Below, piece by piece: positions 25,329 through 33,776 of a DNA stretch of 33,776 nt. This stretch comes from Dehalococcoidia bacterium (GTDB lineage: Bacteria; Chloroflexota; Dehalococcoidia; Lucifugimonadales; HRBIN23). The notes under the pieces are model-generated. The model saw only the letters and a list, made by a program, of their open reading frames with translations. It was not told where the DNA came from and searched no databases. Numbering within the stretch: position 1 is the first letter of the stretch; each line of letters starts with the position of its first letter. The position numbers and the translations under genes are program-made. The stretch is from the NCBI GenBank assembly GCA_025060295.1, contig JANXCH010000010.1:1-33776 (forward strand). The letters run 5' to 3'.

Positions 25329-25334
25329 ATTGTA
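25329..25334 (-). promoter_or_regulatory. -10 element TACAAT for trpD
   Basis: The minus strand reads TCCTACAAT, sharing the CTACAAT core with the gap and thrC promoters, 36 bases before the trpD start. This supports the shorter start codon choice. Confidence 0.5.
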
Positions 25335-25373
25335 GGAGAAGAGGGGGGGATGGCTCAACGCAGGCGCACAGCA

Positions 25374-26048
25374 CTAGGGGAAGCCCAGCCTTTTGGCCTT
25401 CAGGCTCACCCACCGCCCTTTGCCGATGACGATGTGATCCAACACCTCAATGTCCAACAGGTGGCCGGCGTCCACCAGGCGTCGGGTGATCTCCACATCG
25501 TCGGGAGAGGGGGAAGGGTCGCCCGAGGGGTGGTTGTGGACAACGATGAGGGAGGGACAGGTCTGGCGCACCGCCTCCCGGAACACCTCGGCCGTGCGCA
25601 CCACGGCCGTGTGCACATTGCCCTTATAGATCTCCTGGATGCCTAACACTTGGTTGCGGGTGTTCAGGAGCACCACCCGCAGGCTCTCCTGGGGCAACAG
25701 GGCCATATCGGCCATCAGCAGGGAGGCCACATCCTCGGGGCCGCGGATAGCGGGGCGCTCCTCGGGGGGAAGGGAAAGGAGGCGCTTCCCCAACTCCAAG
25801 GCGGCGTGCACCTGGGCGGCCTTGGCCATCCCCAGCCCCTTTACCCGCTCCAACTCGGCGAAGGAGGCGTTGGCCAACCCGCCCAGCCCACCGAAGGTGG
25901 CCAGCAAGCGCTGGGCCAGGCTCAAAGCGCTCTCCCCCGCCTGTCCCGTGCGCAGGATGATGGCCAAGAGTTCGGCGTGGCTTAGGGCCCCCGGCCCCGC
26001 CGTGCGCAGGCGCTCCCGCGGCCGTTCACTGGGGGGCAGGTCGTGCAT
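25374..26048 (-). CDS. radC: RadC family JAMM-domain protein
   Basis: A 224-residue protein of the usual RadC size. An N-terminal helix-hairpin-helix region includes [17 protein letters not shown] and [14 protein letters not shown]. It is followed by the JAMM/MPN metalloprotease-like domain with [19 protein letters not shown], where the two His and an Asp bind zinc. The ancestral catalytic set looks intact. Despite the name, a role in DNA repair was never established, and some members lie near mobile elements. The start at 26048 is the first ATG that fits the family start ([11 protein letters not shown]). The gene is separate from trpD, whose promoter lies past its stop. Confidence 0.93.
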   Translation of the reverse strand: MHDLPPSERPRERLRTAGPGALSHAELLAIILRTGQAGESALSLAQRLLATFGGLGGLANASFAELERVKGLGMAKAAQVHAALELGKRLLSLPPEERPAIRGPEDVASLLMADMALLPQESLRVVLLNTRNQVLGIQEIYKGNVHTAVVRTAEVFREAVRQTCPSLIVVHNHPSGDPSPSPDDVEITRRLVDAGHLLDIEVLDHIVIGKGRWVSLKAKRLGFP

Positions 26049-26109
26049 GCGCAGTGGGCGCTCCTGCCTCCCCGACACGACATCCTCCCACACACACCGT
26101 ATACCCACA

Positions 26110-26194
26110 GGATAGTCCCCGGAGCCCCACCCCACAACGGGGTTATCCCCCAGTGTGTCTACAGGACATCCCCCATTTCACCCAGGGACTATCC
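26110..26194. repeat. Ten-base perfect inverted repeat between radC and the SDR gene
   Basis: GGATAGTCCC (26110-26119) and GGGACTATCC (26185-26194) are perfect inverses separated by 65 bases. The space between holds a small GGGG-ttat-CCCC hairpin and two more TATCCCC-like words. It may be an operator pair or a terminator-like fold after the SDR gene. Confidence 0.55.
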
Positions 26195-26202
26195 CCAGCA
26201 CC

Positions 26203-26961
26203 CTACGACCCACCCCCGTCTATGTAGATCACCTGTCCCGAAATCAGTTCCGCCTCGGGAGAGGCCAGGAAAGCGATGAGATACCCGATGTCCTCGGGCT
26301 GGATGACGCGCCCGAAGGGCATGCGCGGGTAGAGTTCCTTGATGTCCTGCACCCCCTGGGTAGCCCGCACCAGGCGTCGCCCCATCTCCGTCTCGACCAA
26401 GCCAGGGGCCACCACATTCACCCGAATGTTGTAGGCCCGCTCCTCTTTGGCCAGACAGCGGGCCATAGCCTCCATGGCCGCCTTGGCCGCTGCATAGGGC
26501 ACATGGCGGGGGGCGAAGGCCTGGGTGGCGCGGGAGGAGATAAAGAAGATGTCGCCCCGCGGCTGACGACGCATGACAGGGAGCACCAACTTGGTGCAGT
26601 AAAAGGCCCCGAACAGGTGCACCCCTATGACACGGTGCATCTCCTCCACATCGGTATCGGCCAGGGTGTTGCCGCGGGAGGCGATGCCCGCATTGTTCAC
26701 CAGGATGTCCACCTTCCCCAAAAAGTCAATGGCCTTGGGGATGGCCTCCTGCACCTGGGCGAAGTCGGACACATCGGCCTGAAAGGCCTCGGCCCGCCGC
26801 CCCAGGGAACGGACGGCCTGCACCGTCTCCAGAGCCGCATCCTTGTCCCGTCGGTAGAGGAGGGCCACATCGGCCCCCTCGCGGGCCAGCACCAGAGCCA
26901 CCCCGCGCCCTATGCCCCGCGAGCCTCCGGTGATGATTGCCGAGCGTCCAGCCAAACGCAT
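26203..26961 (-). CDS. Short-chain dehydrogenase/reductase (SDR) family oxidoreductase
   Basis: A 252-residue classical SDR that uses NAD(P)H for carbonyl reduction or alcohol oxidation. The cofactor motif TGGSRGIG covers residues 11-18 and NNAG residues 89-92. The catalytic set is Ser143, Tyr156 and Lys160. The basic residues after the second strand (LLYRRDKD) favour NADP(H). It resembles FabG-like reductases but has no fatty-acid genes nearby, so the substrate is open. TATACT (26995-27000 on the minus strand) is a likely -10. It is 65 bases from the ornithine cyclodeaminase gene upstream. Confidence 0.92.
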   Translation of the reverse strand: MRLAGRSAIITGGSRGIGRGVALVLAREGADVALLYRRDKDAALETVQAVRSLGRRAEAFQADVSDFAQVQEAIPKAIDFLGKVDILVNNAGIASRGNTLADTDVEEMHRVIGVHLFGAFYCTKLVLPVMRRQPRGDIFFISSRATQAFAPRHVPYAAAKAAMEAMARCLAKEERAYNIRVNVVAPGLVETEMGRRLVRATQGVQDIKELYPRMPFGRVIQPEDIGYLIAFLASPEAELISGQVIYIDGGGS

Positions 26962-26994
26962 GTGCGCCTCCCGTCACGAAGGGTATGTGCTCCC

Positions 26995-27000
26995 AGTATA
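26995..27000 (-). promoter_or_regulatory. -10 element TATACT for the SDR gene
   Basis: The minus strand reads TATCCTATACT just before the SDR gene, 33 bases from its start codon. No -35 hexamer is convincing. Confidence 0.4.
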
Positions 27001-27026
27001 GGATAGGGGGCGGGTGGGGTGCCCCT

Positions 27027-27986
27027 TCAGCTGGCGAAGGGGGGCAGGGATATCCCCACCTTCCGTTCCACCGCTTTCTGGTAGATGCGCCACGCCGTGA
27101 CGATGTCCTCCAGGGCCAGGCCTTGCGACTCAAAGAGGGTGATGGCGTCGGGGCTGGGGCGCCCGGGGATGATACCCCCCACCACATCCCGCAGGTCGCG
27201 CACCTGGTCCCAGCGGATAATGCCCCGCTCCACCGCCCACAGGAGTTCCCCACACTCCACCCGGGCATCCTCCACCTGGTCGGCCACGATCAGGTGGGCA
27301 CGCCGAATGGTGGTCTCATCCAGTTCCCGACGCATCCAACTGTTGCTCCCCGCAGCGTTGATGTGGGTGCCTGGGGAGAGCCATTCGCCGTTGAACACGG
27401 GGTCTCTGCTGGTGGTGATGGTGATGACAATGTGCGCACCCTCTACACATGCCTGGGCGCTCTCCACGGGGCGGACGGGGATGCCCAAGCGCTGGGTCAT
27501 CTCGTGGGCGAAGGCCTGGCGCTTGTCGGGGGTGCGGCTGAACACCCGTACCTCACGCACCGGGCGCACGGCGCACACCGCCTCGATCTGGGTGCGGGCC
27601 TGGTAGCCCGCCCCGATACACCCCACGATGGAGGCATCGGGGCGCGCCATATACTTCGTCGCCACGCCCGACGCCGCCCCCGTGCGCACAGCCCCCAGCC
27701 ACCCCGCCTGCATGATGGCCAGCAGTTCCCCTGTGTCGGCGCGGTAGATGTTCACCAGGAACCCGCCGTTGCGCCCCGTGGTGTAGGCCTTGAAGCCCGT
27801 GATGTTGAGGGCGTGGTCGGCGGCCGCCATGAACTGCAAATAGCCCCCCGCCACCCGCAGACGCCGACGGGGGTCGTTGGTCGCCTGCCCCTGTGCCCAA
27901 TGGCGGAAGCCCTCCTCCACTGCCTCCAAGGCGTCCTGCATCGTCAGGAGGGACTGCACATCCTGCTCGGTGAGGAAAATCGCCAT
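27027..27986 (-). CDS. Ornithine cyclodeaminase/mu-crystallin family protein
   Basis: A 319-residue NAD(P)-binding protein, the normal length. Members convert ornithine to proline, or act as alanine or ketimine reductases. Seen here are the substrate-binding region with FKAYTT near residue 69, the MQAGWLGAVRTGAASGVAT block near 95, and the Rossmann motif GCIGAGYQARTQIEAV near 125. HINAAGSNSW and the conserved acidic residues of ELDETTIRRA follow. The exact reaction differs widely within the family. It lies in a minus-strand run with threonine dehydratase and a saccharopine-dehydrogenase-like gene, which supports amino-acid or imino-acid metabolism. Confidence 0.92.
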   Translation of the reverse strand: MAIFLTEQDVQSLLTMQDALEAVEEGFRHWAQGQATNDPRRRLRVAGGYLQFMAAADHALNITGFKAYTTGRNGGFLVNIYRADTGELLAIMQAGWLGAVRTGAASGVATKYMARPDASIVGCIGAGYQARTQIEAVCAVRPVREVRVFSRTPDKRQAFAHEMTQRLGIPVRPVESAQACVEGAHIVITITTSRDPVFNGEWLSPGTHINAAGSNSWMRRELDETTIRRAHLIVADQVEDARVECGELLWAVERGIIRWDQVRDLRDVVGGIIPGRPSPDAITLFESQGLALEDIVTAWRIYQKAVERKVGISLPPFAS

Positions 27987-28031
27987 CTCTGTTCCTCCTG
28001 CAACGGTTGTGGCAAAGTGCGGGGGGGGTGG

Positions 28032-28400
28032 CTAGGAGACGGGCAAGGGGCCGGCCGGCACCAGGCGCTTGCGGACGGGGGCCACAACTGCCCCCAAGCC
28101 CTCCAGGGGGCACGCCCCCAGGAGCCATAGGTCGCCTGGCTGGGCGAAGACCACCTCGTCCACCGTTGCAAACCCCGCCACGCCACCTACGGCATACCCA
28201 GGAGAGCACCGGATGATGTGCCCGTCGGCCATCCTAAAGGCCTCATCCCGCTTCCGCTCCTCAATCCCCACCGGGCGCAGGGCCTCTCCGGGAACCCGTG
28301 TATAGGCGGACCCGCTGTCCACCAGGAGCCCCTCTACCACGATGGAGAGTCCCGCCTGGCGGGGGTTCTCTCTGGTGGCGTTCACACGGAAAAGCCCCAT
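28032..28400 (-). CDS. Small retropepsin-like aspartic protease
   Basis: A 122-residue protein with the aspartic-protease signature LLVDSGSAYTRVP, in which Asp28-Ser29-Gly30 is the catalytic triad. A hydrophobic strand near LLGACPLEGLG (residues about 92-102) corresponds to the second family motif. Its size implies a homodimer like viral proteases, each subunit giving one Asp. There is no signal peptide, so it is cytoplasmic. Members of this single-domain bacterial clan have few known substrates. It sits between threonine dehydratase and the ornithine cyclodeaminase-family gene, on the same strand with short gaps. Confidence 0.85.
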   Translation of the reverse strand: MGLFRVNATRENPRQAGLSIVVEGLLVDSGSAYTRVPGEALRPVGIEERKRDEAFRMADGHIIRCSPGYAVGGVAGFATVDEVVFAQPGDLWLLGACPLEGLGAVVAPVRKRLVPAGPLPVS

Positions 28401-28477
28401 ATGGTCTCCTTACACGGTGCCCCTGCCGTGCACGCTCCGGTGCTGTGGCGCATAGACGCCTTTCCAGAGGGCGGGCC

Positions 28478-29443
28478 TCACGCTCCGGGGGAGGTCAGCA
28501 GTGCCCGCACCTGGTCTATGGGCACATTCCCGCCGCTGACGATGAGGGCGACCCGCTGGCCCCGAATGCGCTCCCGCGCCTGGAGCGCCCCCGCCAGGGG
28601 TGCCGCCCCCGCTCCCTCCGCAATGATACGGCATTCGGTCAGGTACAGGCGCATGGCTTGGCGAATCTCCTCGTCGGAGACCAGCAGGAAGTCGTCCAGC
28701 AGGTCCCAGAGGATGCGCTGGGTGAGGGCATAGCCCTGGCGGGTGGCCAGCCCTTCGGCGAAGGTGTGCATGGGGGCCTCTACGAGGCGGCGCTCCTTCC
28801 AGGAGAGGTAGGCGGCGGGGGCCTGGGCCGACTGCACAGCGATGACGCGGATGGCGGGATTGACGGCTTTGGCCACGATGGAGGCCCCCGCCGCCCCGCT
28901 GCCCCCGCCCACGGGGACGAAGATGGCCTGGATATCGGGCTGGGCTTCCAGGATCTCCACAGTTTCGGTGGCCACGCCGGCGATGAGCAGAGGCTCGTTG
29001 ACGGCGTGGATGTAGCGGAGGCCCGCATCTTGGGCGAGGCGCTCGGCATACTCACGGGCGTCCTCAAAGACCTGACCGTGGTAGAGCACCTGCGCCCCCA
29101 GGCGGCGAATGGCCCGGGCCTTGAGGGGGTTGGCCCCCTGGGGCATCACGATGGTGCACTGCGCCCCGACCAGGCGGGCGGCGTAGGCGATGGATTGGCC
29201 GTGGTTGCCGGTGGAGGCGGTGATGACCCCCCTCTGGCGTTCGGAGGCGGGTAGCGTCAACAGCATGTGGACACCCCCCCGCACCTTGAAGGCACCGATG
29301 GGCTGGAGGTCCTCCCGCTTCAGGTATACCTCGGCCCCCAGGAGATCCGACAGGGCGGGGGAATACTGGAGGGGCGTGGGGGGCAGGTAGGGGGCGATGA
29401 TTTTGCGGGCGCGCAGGACATCCTGCAGGGTTGGGCGCTCCAT
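28478..29443 (-). CDS. Threonine/serine dehydratase
   Basis: A 321-residue PLP enzyme of the beta family that deaminates threonine to 2-oxobutanoate (or serine to pyruvate). The PLP lysine is Lys53 in IGAFKVRGG; STGNHGQS (about 93) and the glycine loop PVGGGSGAAG (about 175) bind the cofactor. It lacks the C-terminal ACT-like regulatory domains of biosynthetic IlvA and so matches the catabolic type, or racemase-type relatives. The gene starts 10 bases after the saccharopine-dehydrogenase-like gene ends. Together with thrC at 6413 it forms the second threonine-related gene in the window, though far apart. Confidence 0.93.
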   Translation of the reverse strand: MERPTLQDVLRARKIIAPYLPPTPLQYSPALSDLLGAEVYLKREDLQPIGAFKVRGGVHMLLTLPASERQRGVITASTGNHGQSIAYAARLVGAQCTIVMPQGANPLKARAIRRLGAQVLYHGQVFEDAREYAERLAQDAGLRYIHAVNEPLLIAGVATETVEILEAQPDIQAIFVPVGGGSGAAGASIVAKAVNPAIRVIAVQSAQAPAAYLSWKERRLVEAPMHTFAEGLATRQGYALTQRILWDLLDDFLLVSDEEIRQAMRLYLTECRIIAEGAGAAPLAGALQARERIRGQRVALIVSGGNVPIDQVRALLTSPGA

Positions 29444-29453
29444 CGGAGCCTCC

Positions 29454-30614
29454 TTAGGTGTTCTCGTCCAGCCCTTCGGCTACCACGCGCCGTTCCATAC
29501 GGAAGGAGCCCCCTTCCTTCAGCAGTTCCCGCAGGAGGGGGCGGGCATCCAGAACCTCCGGCCCCACAAGACCGTAGCGGGGGATACGCCCCTGAGCCAC
29601 GGCCTCGGCGGTGAGGGCAGCCGCCTGGGCCGTAACATAGGGGCTGGTGTAGCGCAGGGTTACTTCTACTCGGCGCCCCTGGGCGATGCCCTCCACCCGC
29701 ACCACCCGTGCCGAAAGGGGGCGGGTGCGGCTGAAGCCGAACACCCTATCGGCCGTGTCCGAGGCCAGGAAGGCCCCCAGGAACTGGGCGGGGGAGACCT
29801 GCGCCCCCCCGACGGGGATGGGCTGGCTATCCATAAGGCCGTAGCGGTAGAGGGTGTGGAAGGCCTCCAGCAAAGCGTTGGGGACGCGCCCGAACTTCAT
29901 GACCACCTCCCGCACCCCCGGGAGGAAGCGGGGGACGGTGATAGGCTCGGGGTGGCCGGCGGCGTAGCACAGGATAGGCTCCTCCACCTCCAGGAAGGTG
30001 AAGGTCTCGGGCTCGGAGAAGGGCGGGAGGTCCACCAGGCGTCCGTTGCGGTAGACGCGGGCGGGGTGGCTGAGGACGTGGATGAAGTGCTCCATCACGG
30101 CCTGGCCACGGAAGGCGACGGCGCTGGCCAGAGCGAAGGTGATGCGTTCCACCCGCTCCATGCCCTCGGCCCCCAGGCGGGCGAGCATATTGGTCACGCC
30201 GGGGCTGGTGCCCGTGCCCACCAGGACGACCTGACGGTTGTGGCGGGCCTGGGCATCCAGGGCAGGGTCGGAGAAGAGGTCCTCCACGGAGGAGGCGTCG
30301 TCGTTGATGTCCACATAGGGGGTGCCGGCCTCTAGGGCAGCCTCCACAGCGGGGCGACCCCAGCGGTAGAAGGGCCCGACGCAGTTGAGGACGACGCTGG
30401 CCTGGCGCATCAGGCGCACCAGGGCGGGGCGGTCGGCCATGTCTATGGCGACGGGCTGGGCGCGGCCGGGGGCGAGGGTGGCCGTATAGCGGGCGCGGGC
30501 CTCGTCCCTATCGGCGACCAGGAAACGGGCGAAGGTAGAGCGCCCCGCCAGCCACCGCACCACACCCTGCCCCACTGTCCCACACCCCAGGACGAGCAGA
30601 GTCGGCGTCGACAT
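29454..30614 (-). CDS. Saccharopine dehydrogenase family protein
   Basis: A 386-residue NAD(P)-dependent oxidoreductase. The N-terminal Rossmann motif is VLGCGTVGQGVVRWL (about residues 7-21), and the segment SVVLNCVGPFYRWGRPAVEAALEAGTPYVDINDD is characteristic of the family. GTGTSPGVTNMLA near 162 follows. Members include saccharopine and carboxynorspermidine dehydrogenases as well as many unknowns, so the substrate is open. It starts 3 bases after the DUF35 gene, so they are tightly coupled, and leads into threonine dehydratase. Confidence 0.9.
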   Translation of the reverse strand: MSTPTLLVLGCGTVGQGVVRWLAGRSTFARFLVADRDEARARYTATLAPGRAQPVAIDMADRPALVRLMRQASVVLNCVGPFYRWGRPAVEAALEAGTPYVDINDDASSVEDLFSDPALDAQARHNRQVVLVGTGTSPGVTNMLARLGAEGMERVERITFALASAVAFRGQAVMEHFIHVLSHPARVYRNGRLVDLPPFSEPETFTFLEVEEPILCYAAGHPEPITVPRFLPGVREVVMKFGRVPNALLEAFHTLYRYGLMDSQPIPVGGAQVSPAQFLGAFLASDTADRVFGFSRTRPLSARVVRVEGIAQGRRVEVTLRYTSPYVTAQAAALTAEAVAQGRIPRYGLVGPEVLDARPLLRELLKEGGSFRMERRVVAEGLDENT

Positions 30615-30617
30615 ATC

Positions 30618-31043
30618 TCATCGGGAGGCCGGACGGAAGTAGTAGAGCACCCCTTCGGGGGAGACCTGCTCAAACCCCACCTCTAAAGGCATATGGGGGC
30701 GCAGATCTTCGTTCCTGCACCCCACGATCCGACTGATGAGGCGGGGCCCCTCCTCCAGTTCCACGATGGCCACATTGTAGGGAATGTCCGACACGAAGGC
30801 GGGGTGGTAGCGCTGGTAGACCACTGTCCAGGTGTAGAGGCGTCCCCGCCCACTGACGGGCTCCCAAGTGTATTCCGGGGAGAGGCAGTGGGGGCAGATG
30901 GGGGCGGCGGGGAGGCCCCTCCACGCCTGACACCGTGTGCACCGTTGGAGCAGGAGGCGCCCCTGTTTCAGCCCCTCCCAGAAGGGGGCGTCGTCCAGGG
31001 TCGGTTCGGGGAGGGGGCGTTGGACAGTGGGCTGTTGGCTCAT
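30618..31043 (-). CDS. DUF35/OB-fold zinc-ribbon protein (acyl-CoA associated)
   Basis: A 141-residue protein with a helix, a rubredoxin-like zinc ribbon (CTRCQAW and CPHC, four Cys) and an OB-fold (GRGRLYTWTVVYQRYHPAF through PYNVAIVELEEGPRLISRI). The start is the ATG at 31043 behind GAGGTGTGG. DUF35 proteins usually accompany thiolases or HMG-CoA synthases and help in acyl transfer. No such partner is in the window, which is odd. It opens a five-gene run of amino-acid enzymes. A 12-bp terminator of the collagen gene lies just upstream. Confidence 0.9.
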   Translation of the reverse strand: MSQQPTVQRPLPEPTLDDAPFWEGLKQGRLLLQRCTRCQAWRGLPAAPICPHCLSPEYTWEPVSGRGRLYTWTVVYQRYHPAFVSDIPYNVAIVELEEGPRLISRIVGCRNEDLRPHMPLEVGFEQVSPEGVLYYFRPASR

Positions 31044-31113
31044 GTGCCCACACCTCGCAGGAAGATGTCGCTCCCTATTATGGCGCCTTGGGGGCGGAGT
31101 GGCTAGTCCCCCC

Positions 31114-31148
31114 AAAAAGGAAGGGCGGGGGGACCTCCCCGCCCTTCC
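31114..31148 (-). terminator. Rho-independent terminator of the collagen-like gene
   Basis: GGAAGGGCGGGG (31119-31130) and CCCCGCCCTTCC (31137-31148) form a perfect 12-bp stem with a six-base loop. On the minus strand it is followed by TTTTT (31118-31114). It lies 20 bases past the stop codon of the collagen-like gene. Confidence 0.88.
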
Positions 31149-31167
31149 GTGGGGCGAGCCGAGGGGT

Positions 31168-32187
<1,020 letters not shown>

Positions 32188-32196
32188 TTATCCAGT

Positions 32197-32235
32197 CCTC
32201 GGGAGGGGGCGGGGGTTACCCCCCGCCCCCCGAGG
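32197..32235 (-). terminator. Long GC hairpin between the two surface-protein genes
   Basis: CCTCGGG followed by a G-rich arm pairs with a C-rich arm ending CCCGAGG (32197-32235), with one unpaired base and a three-base loop. It has no T-tract after it and sits just before the ribosome binding site of the collagen gene, so it may attenuate rather than end transcription. Confidence 0.55.
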
Positions 32236-32246
32236 CTCCTGCGTCT

Positions 32247-33776
32247 TTATGGTCCGAGCCAGCCGATCAGGTTCCAGCCGCGCCGCAGGGTGTAGGTGTT
32301 CCCGGCGACCGTCCAGGTGGTATCCGCATCCACGCGGATCCAGTAGCCCTGGCCGCGCACCAACTCGCGCAGGGTGCTCCCAGCGGGGTCGGCGGGGTCG
32401 AAGAACAGCCACTCCTGGCGGCCCGGATCCCACGTCCAGATGGCGGTGCCCCGCGTGATCTGGGCGCGGATGGGAGCCACTACATCGGCGATGGTAGTGG
32501 GCCGTGCGGTGATGGTGAAAAGAGCCGAACGGGCATCATCAGCACGGGTTACGCGTCTGTCGCCGTTCAGGTCGCCAGCCAGCACGAACACCGGCGTGAC
32601 ACCGGCGGCCAGACCCGGCACCGTGACGCTGGCGCTGAAAGAACCAGTGGCATCCGTGATCACCGCCGGCAGCAGGTGGATCTCCGCACCCCCCGCACCT
32701 GGCGGAGCGCCGAAGGCGATGCGCACCTGGGTGAACGGAGCGAACCCACTGCCCGACACTGTGAGGCTGGTGCCCGGCGCGCCGCTAGAGGCGGACAGAG
32801 ACACCGTAGCATCAGGCACGGTGTGCACGGCTGTCGCAGCCACCACACCGTCAGAGGCACGCACAAAGTTGGTGGAGGGGATGGGAGCACCGTCTGGCAC
32901 GGTAATGACCGCAGTGAACGCACCAGCGCTATCGGCTGTAGCGCTCACGCCGGGGATGACCGGGTCTGCAGACGTGCCCGTGGGGCCGTAGTTGAAGGTA
33001 ACGGTCAGGCCAGCCCCGAACCCGGTACCCCGCACCGTGATAGCGCTCCCGCGCCCGCCGCTGGTGGGCGACAGGGTGATAGAGCGGGCAGGCACCGTGT
33101 AGGTGGCCATACCCGAAAGCCCGCCATTATCGGTAACGACGATACGCCGGGTCCCCGGTGTCGTTGCAATACCACCCAAGGCAAAAGACTCCTCCGCAAC
33201 ACCCGCATCGTGCAGGGTCAGGGTAACCGTGAAGTTCCCCGCACCATCAATGGGGACGGAAGCAGCATTCCACGCTACGCCATCGATGGTGATGTTACCG
33301 GCCGGTATATTCCCGCGCGGCGTGAAGCCGGAGCCGCTGATGGTCACCCGAGTCCGGTTGGGTCCGCTGGCAGGAGAGAGGGTAACATCTGCACCCACCA
33401 CGCGGAAGGTCCCCCGAGCGGTCTGGGCACCGATGGTAACCGCCAACTCCACATCCCCGAGGCTGGCTCCGGCGGGCACCACGAACTGCACCCACCCTGC
33501 AGGGGGAGCAGCTGTCCCCGGAGGGGCGTTGCCCGCAGCGCCGACACCAGGAATGCCACAAACAGGACCAGCAGGTTGACAGGCGACCACGCCACCGACT
33601 GTTATTGTCGTTGTCGTGGTGCCCACTGTTACAGTAAAGTCACGGAAGGGCACATTAACCACCACACCCATGCGTCCAGAGGTGGGGGCCGGAGTGCCCA
33701 GACTGGGGGTGACCGTAAAGTCGGTGCCCACCCAGTTGCCACTCCCGTCGCGCACCTCTAGGTCGTTCAGGCCGGC
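32247..33776 (-). CDS. Secreted TIG/IPT-repeat protein with dockerin-like motif, N-terminus cut off by the window edge
   Basis: At least 509 residues are present and the frame stays open to the right edge, so the start is missing. At least three repeats have TIG/IPT character: VTLSPASGPNRTRVTISGSG, ITLSPTSGGRGSAITVRGTG and VSLSASSGAPGTSLTVSGSG. A calcium-binding dockerin-like loop, DLNGDRRVTRADD, lies near the end. The last 80 residues form a GQGYWIRVDAD and GWNLIGW module seen in surface proteins of some Chloroflexota. The repeats are Ser, Thr and Gly-rich, as expected for an extracellular adhesin or S-layer-associated protein. It is followed by the collagen-like gene 68 bases downstream. 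Confidence 0.85.
   Translation of the reverse strand, partial: AGLNDLEVRDGSGNWVGTDFTVTPSLGTPAPTSGRMGVVVNVPFRDFTVTVGTTTTTITVGGVVACQPAGPVCGIPGVGAAGNAPPGTAAPPAGWVQFVVPAGASLGDVELAVTIGAQTARGTFRVVGADVTLSPASGPNRTRVTISGSGFTPRGNIPAGNITIDGVAWNAASVPIDGAGNFTVTLTLHDAGVAEESFALGGIATTPGTRRIVVTDNGGLSGMATYTVPARSITLSPTSGGRGSAITVRGTGFGAGLTVTFNYGPTGTSADPVIPGVSATADSAGAFTAVITVPDGAPIPSTNFVRASDGVVAATAVHTVPDATVSLSASSGAPGTSLTVSGSGFAPFTQVRIAFGAPPGAGGAEIHLLPAVITDATGSFSASVTVPGLAAGVTPVFVLAGDLNGDRRVTRADDARSALFTITARPTTIADVVAPIRAQITRGTAIWTWDPGRQEWLFFDPADPAGSTLRELVRGQGYWIRVDADTTWTVAGNTYTLRRGWNLIGWLGP

Overview
The window is a GC-rich bacterial chromosome segment with tightly packed genes, nearly all on the minus strand. No ribosomal RNA or other firm taxonomic marker is present. 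The mix of a zinc-ribbon threonine synthase next to an NIL-domain protein, secreted proteins built from TIG/IPT repeats with a GWNLIGW-type tail, and Pro-Thr-rich lipoproteins suggests a Chloroflexota-like lineage, but this is only an inference. Several genes share an extended -10 promoter of the form TGnTACAAT.

Left part (1-7700): a frameshifted beta-class DNA methyltransferase follows gap and an enoyl-CoA hydratase. A gamma-glutamyltransferase stands alone on the plus strand. A compact four-gene operon follows (thrC, NIL protein, MoaD/ThiS-like sulfur carrier, ATC-hydrolase family protein), which looks like a sulfur-linked amino-acid module.

Region 7817-9722 is the most unusual part. Reading along the minus strand it holds a tRNA-Ile, a 415-residue TnpB/Cas12-type RuvC nuclease split by a -1 frameshift at an in-phase G GGA AAG heptamer, about 215 bases of densely folded sequence with a candidate anti-repeat, and a five-repeat CRISPR array. 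No cas1, cas2 or other cas gene is visible. The order effector, structured RNA, array matches miniature type V (V-U-like) systems and makes this the best candidate for an undescribed system.

Middle part (9700-21800): a cupin gene whose stop codon lies inside the tRNA, a second enoyl-CoA hydratase and gyrA form ordinary chromosome. Between gyrA and an MFS transporter sits an AT-richer island of two genes: a HARE-HTH coiled-coil protein and a large GHKL ATPase split at an A AAA AAC heptamer, driven by a near-consensus promoter. After a lipoprotein gene with an in-frame TGA in its signal peptide comes a run of glutamine amidotransferase, a small unknown protein, a DUF1828-type protein and a second DNA-methyltransferase-like protein.

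Right part (21800-33776): a fumarylacetoacetate-hydrolase N-terminal remnant, then ruvB, trpC, trpD, radC, an SDR dehydrogenase, and an amino-acid-related run (ornithine cyclodeaminase family, a small aspartic protease, threonine dehydratase, saccharopine-dehydrogenase family, DUF35 protein). The window ends with two cell-surface proteins, one with 30 uninterrupted collagen Gly-X-Y triplets and one with TIG repeats that runs off the right edge.

Four accessory genes (both split nucleases/ATPases, one methyltransferase, one lipoprotein) carry reading-frame lesions while no housekeeping gene does. This is either real decay or recoding, or a set of sequence errors, and it should be settled first.
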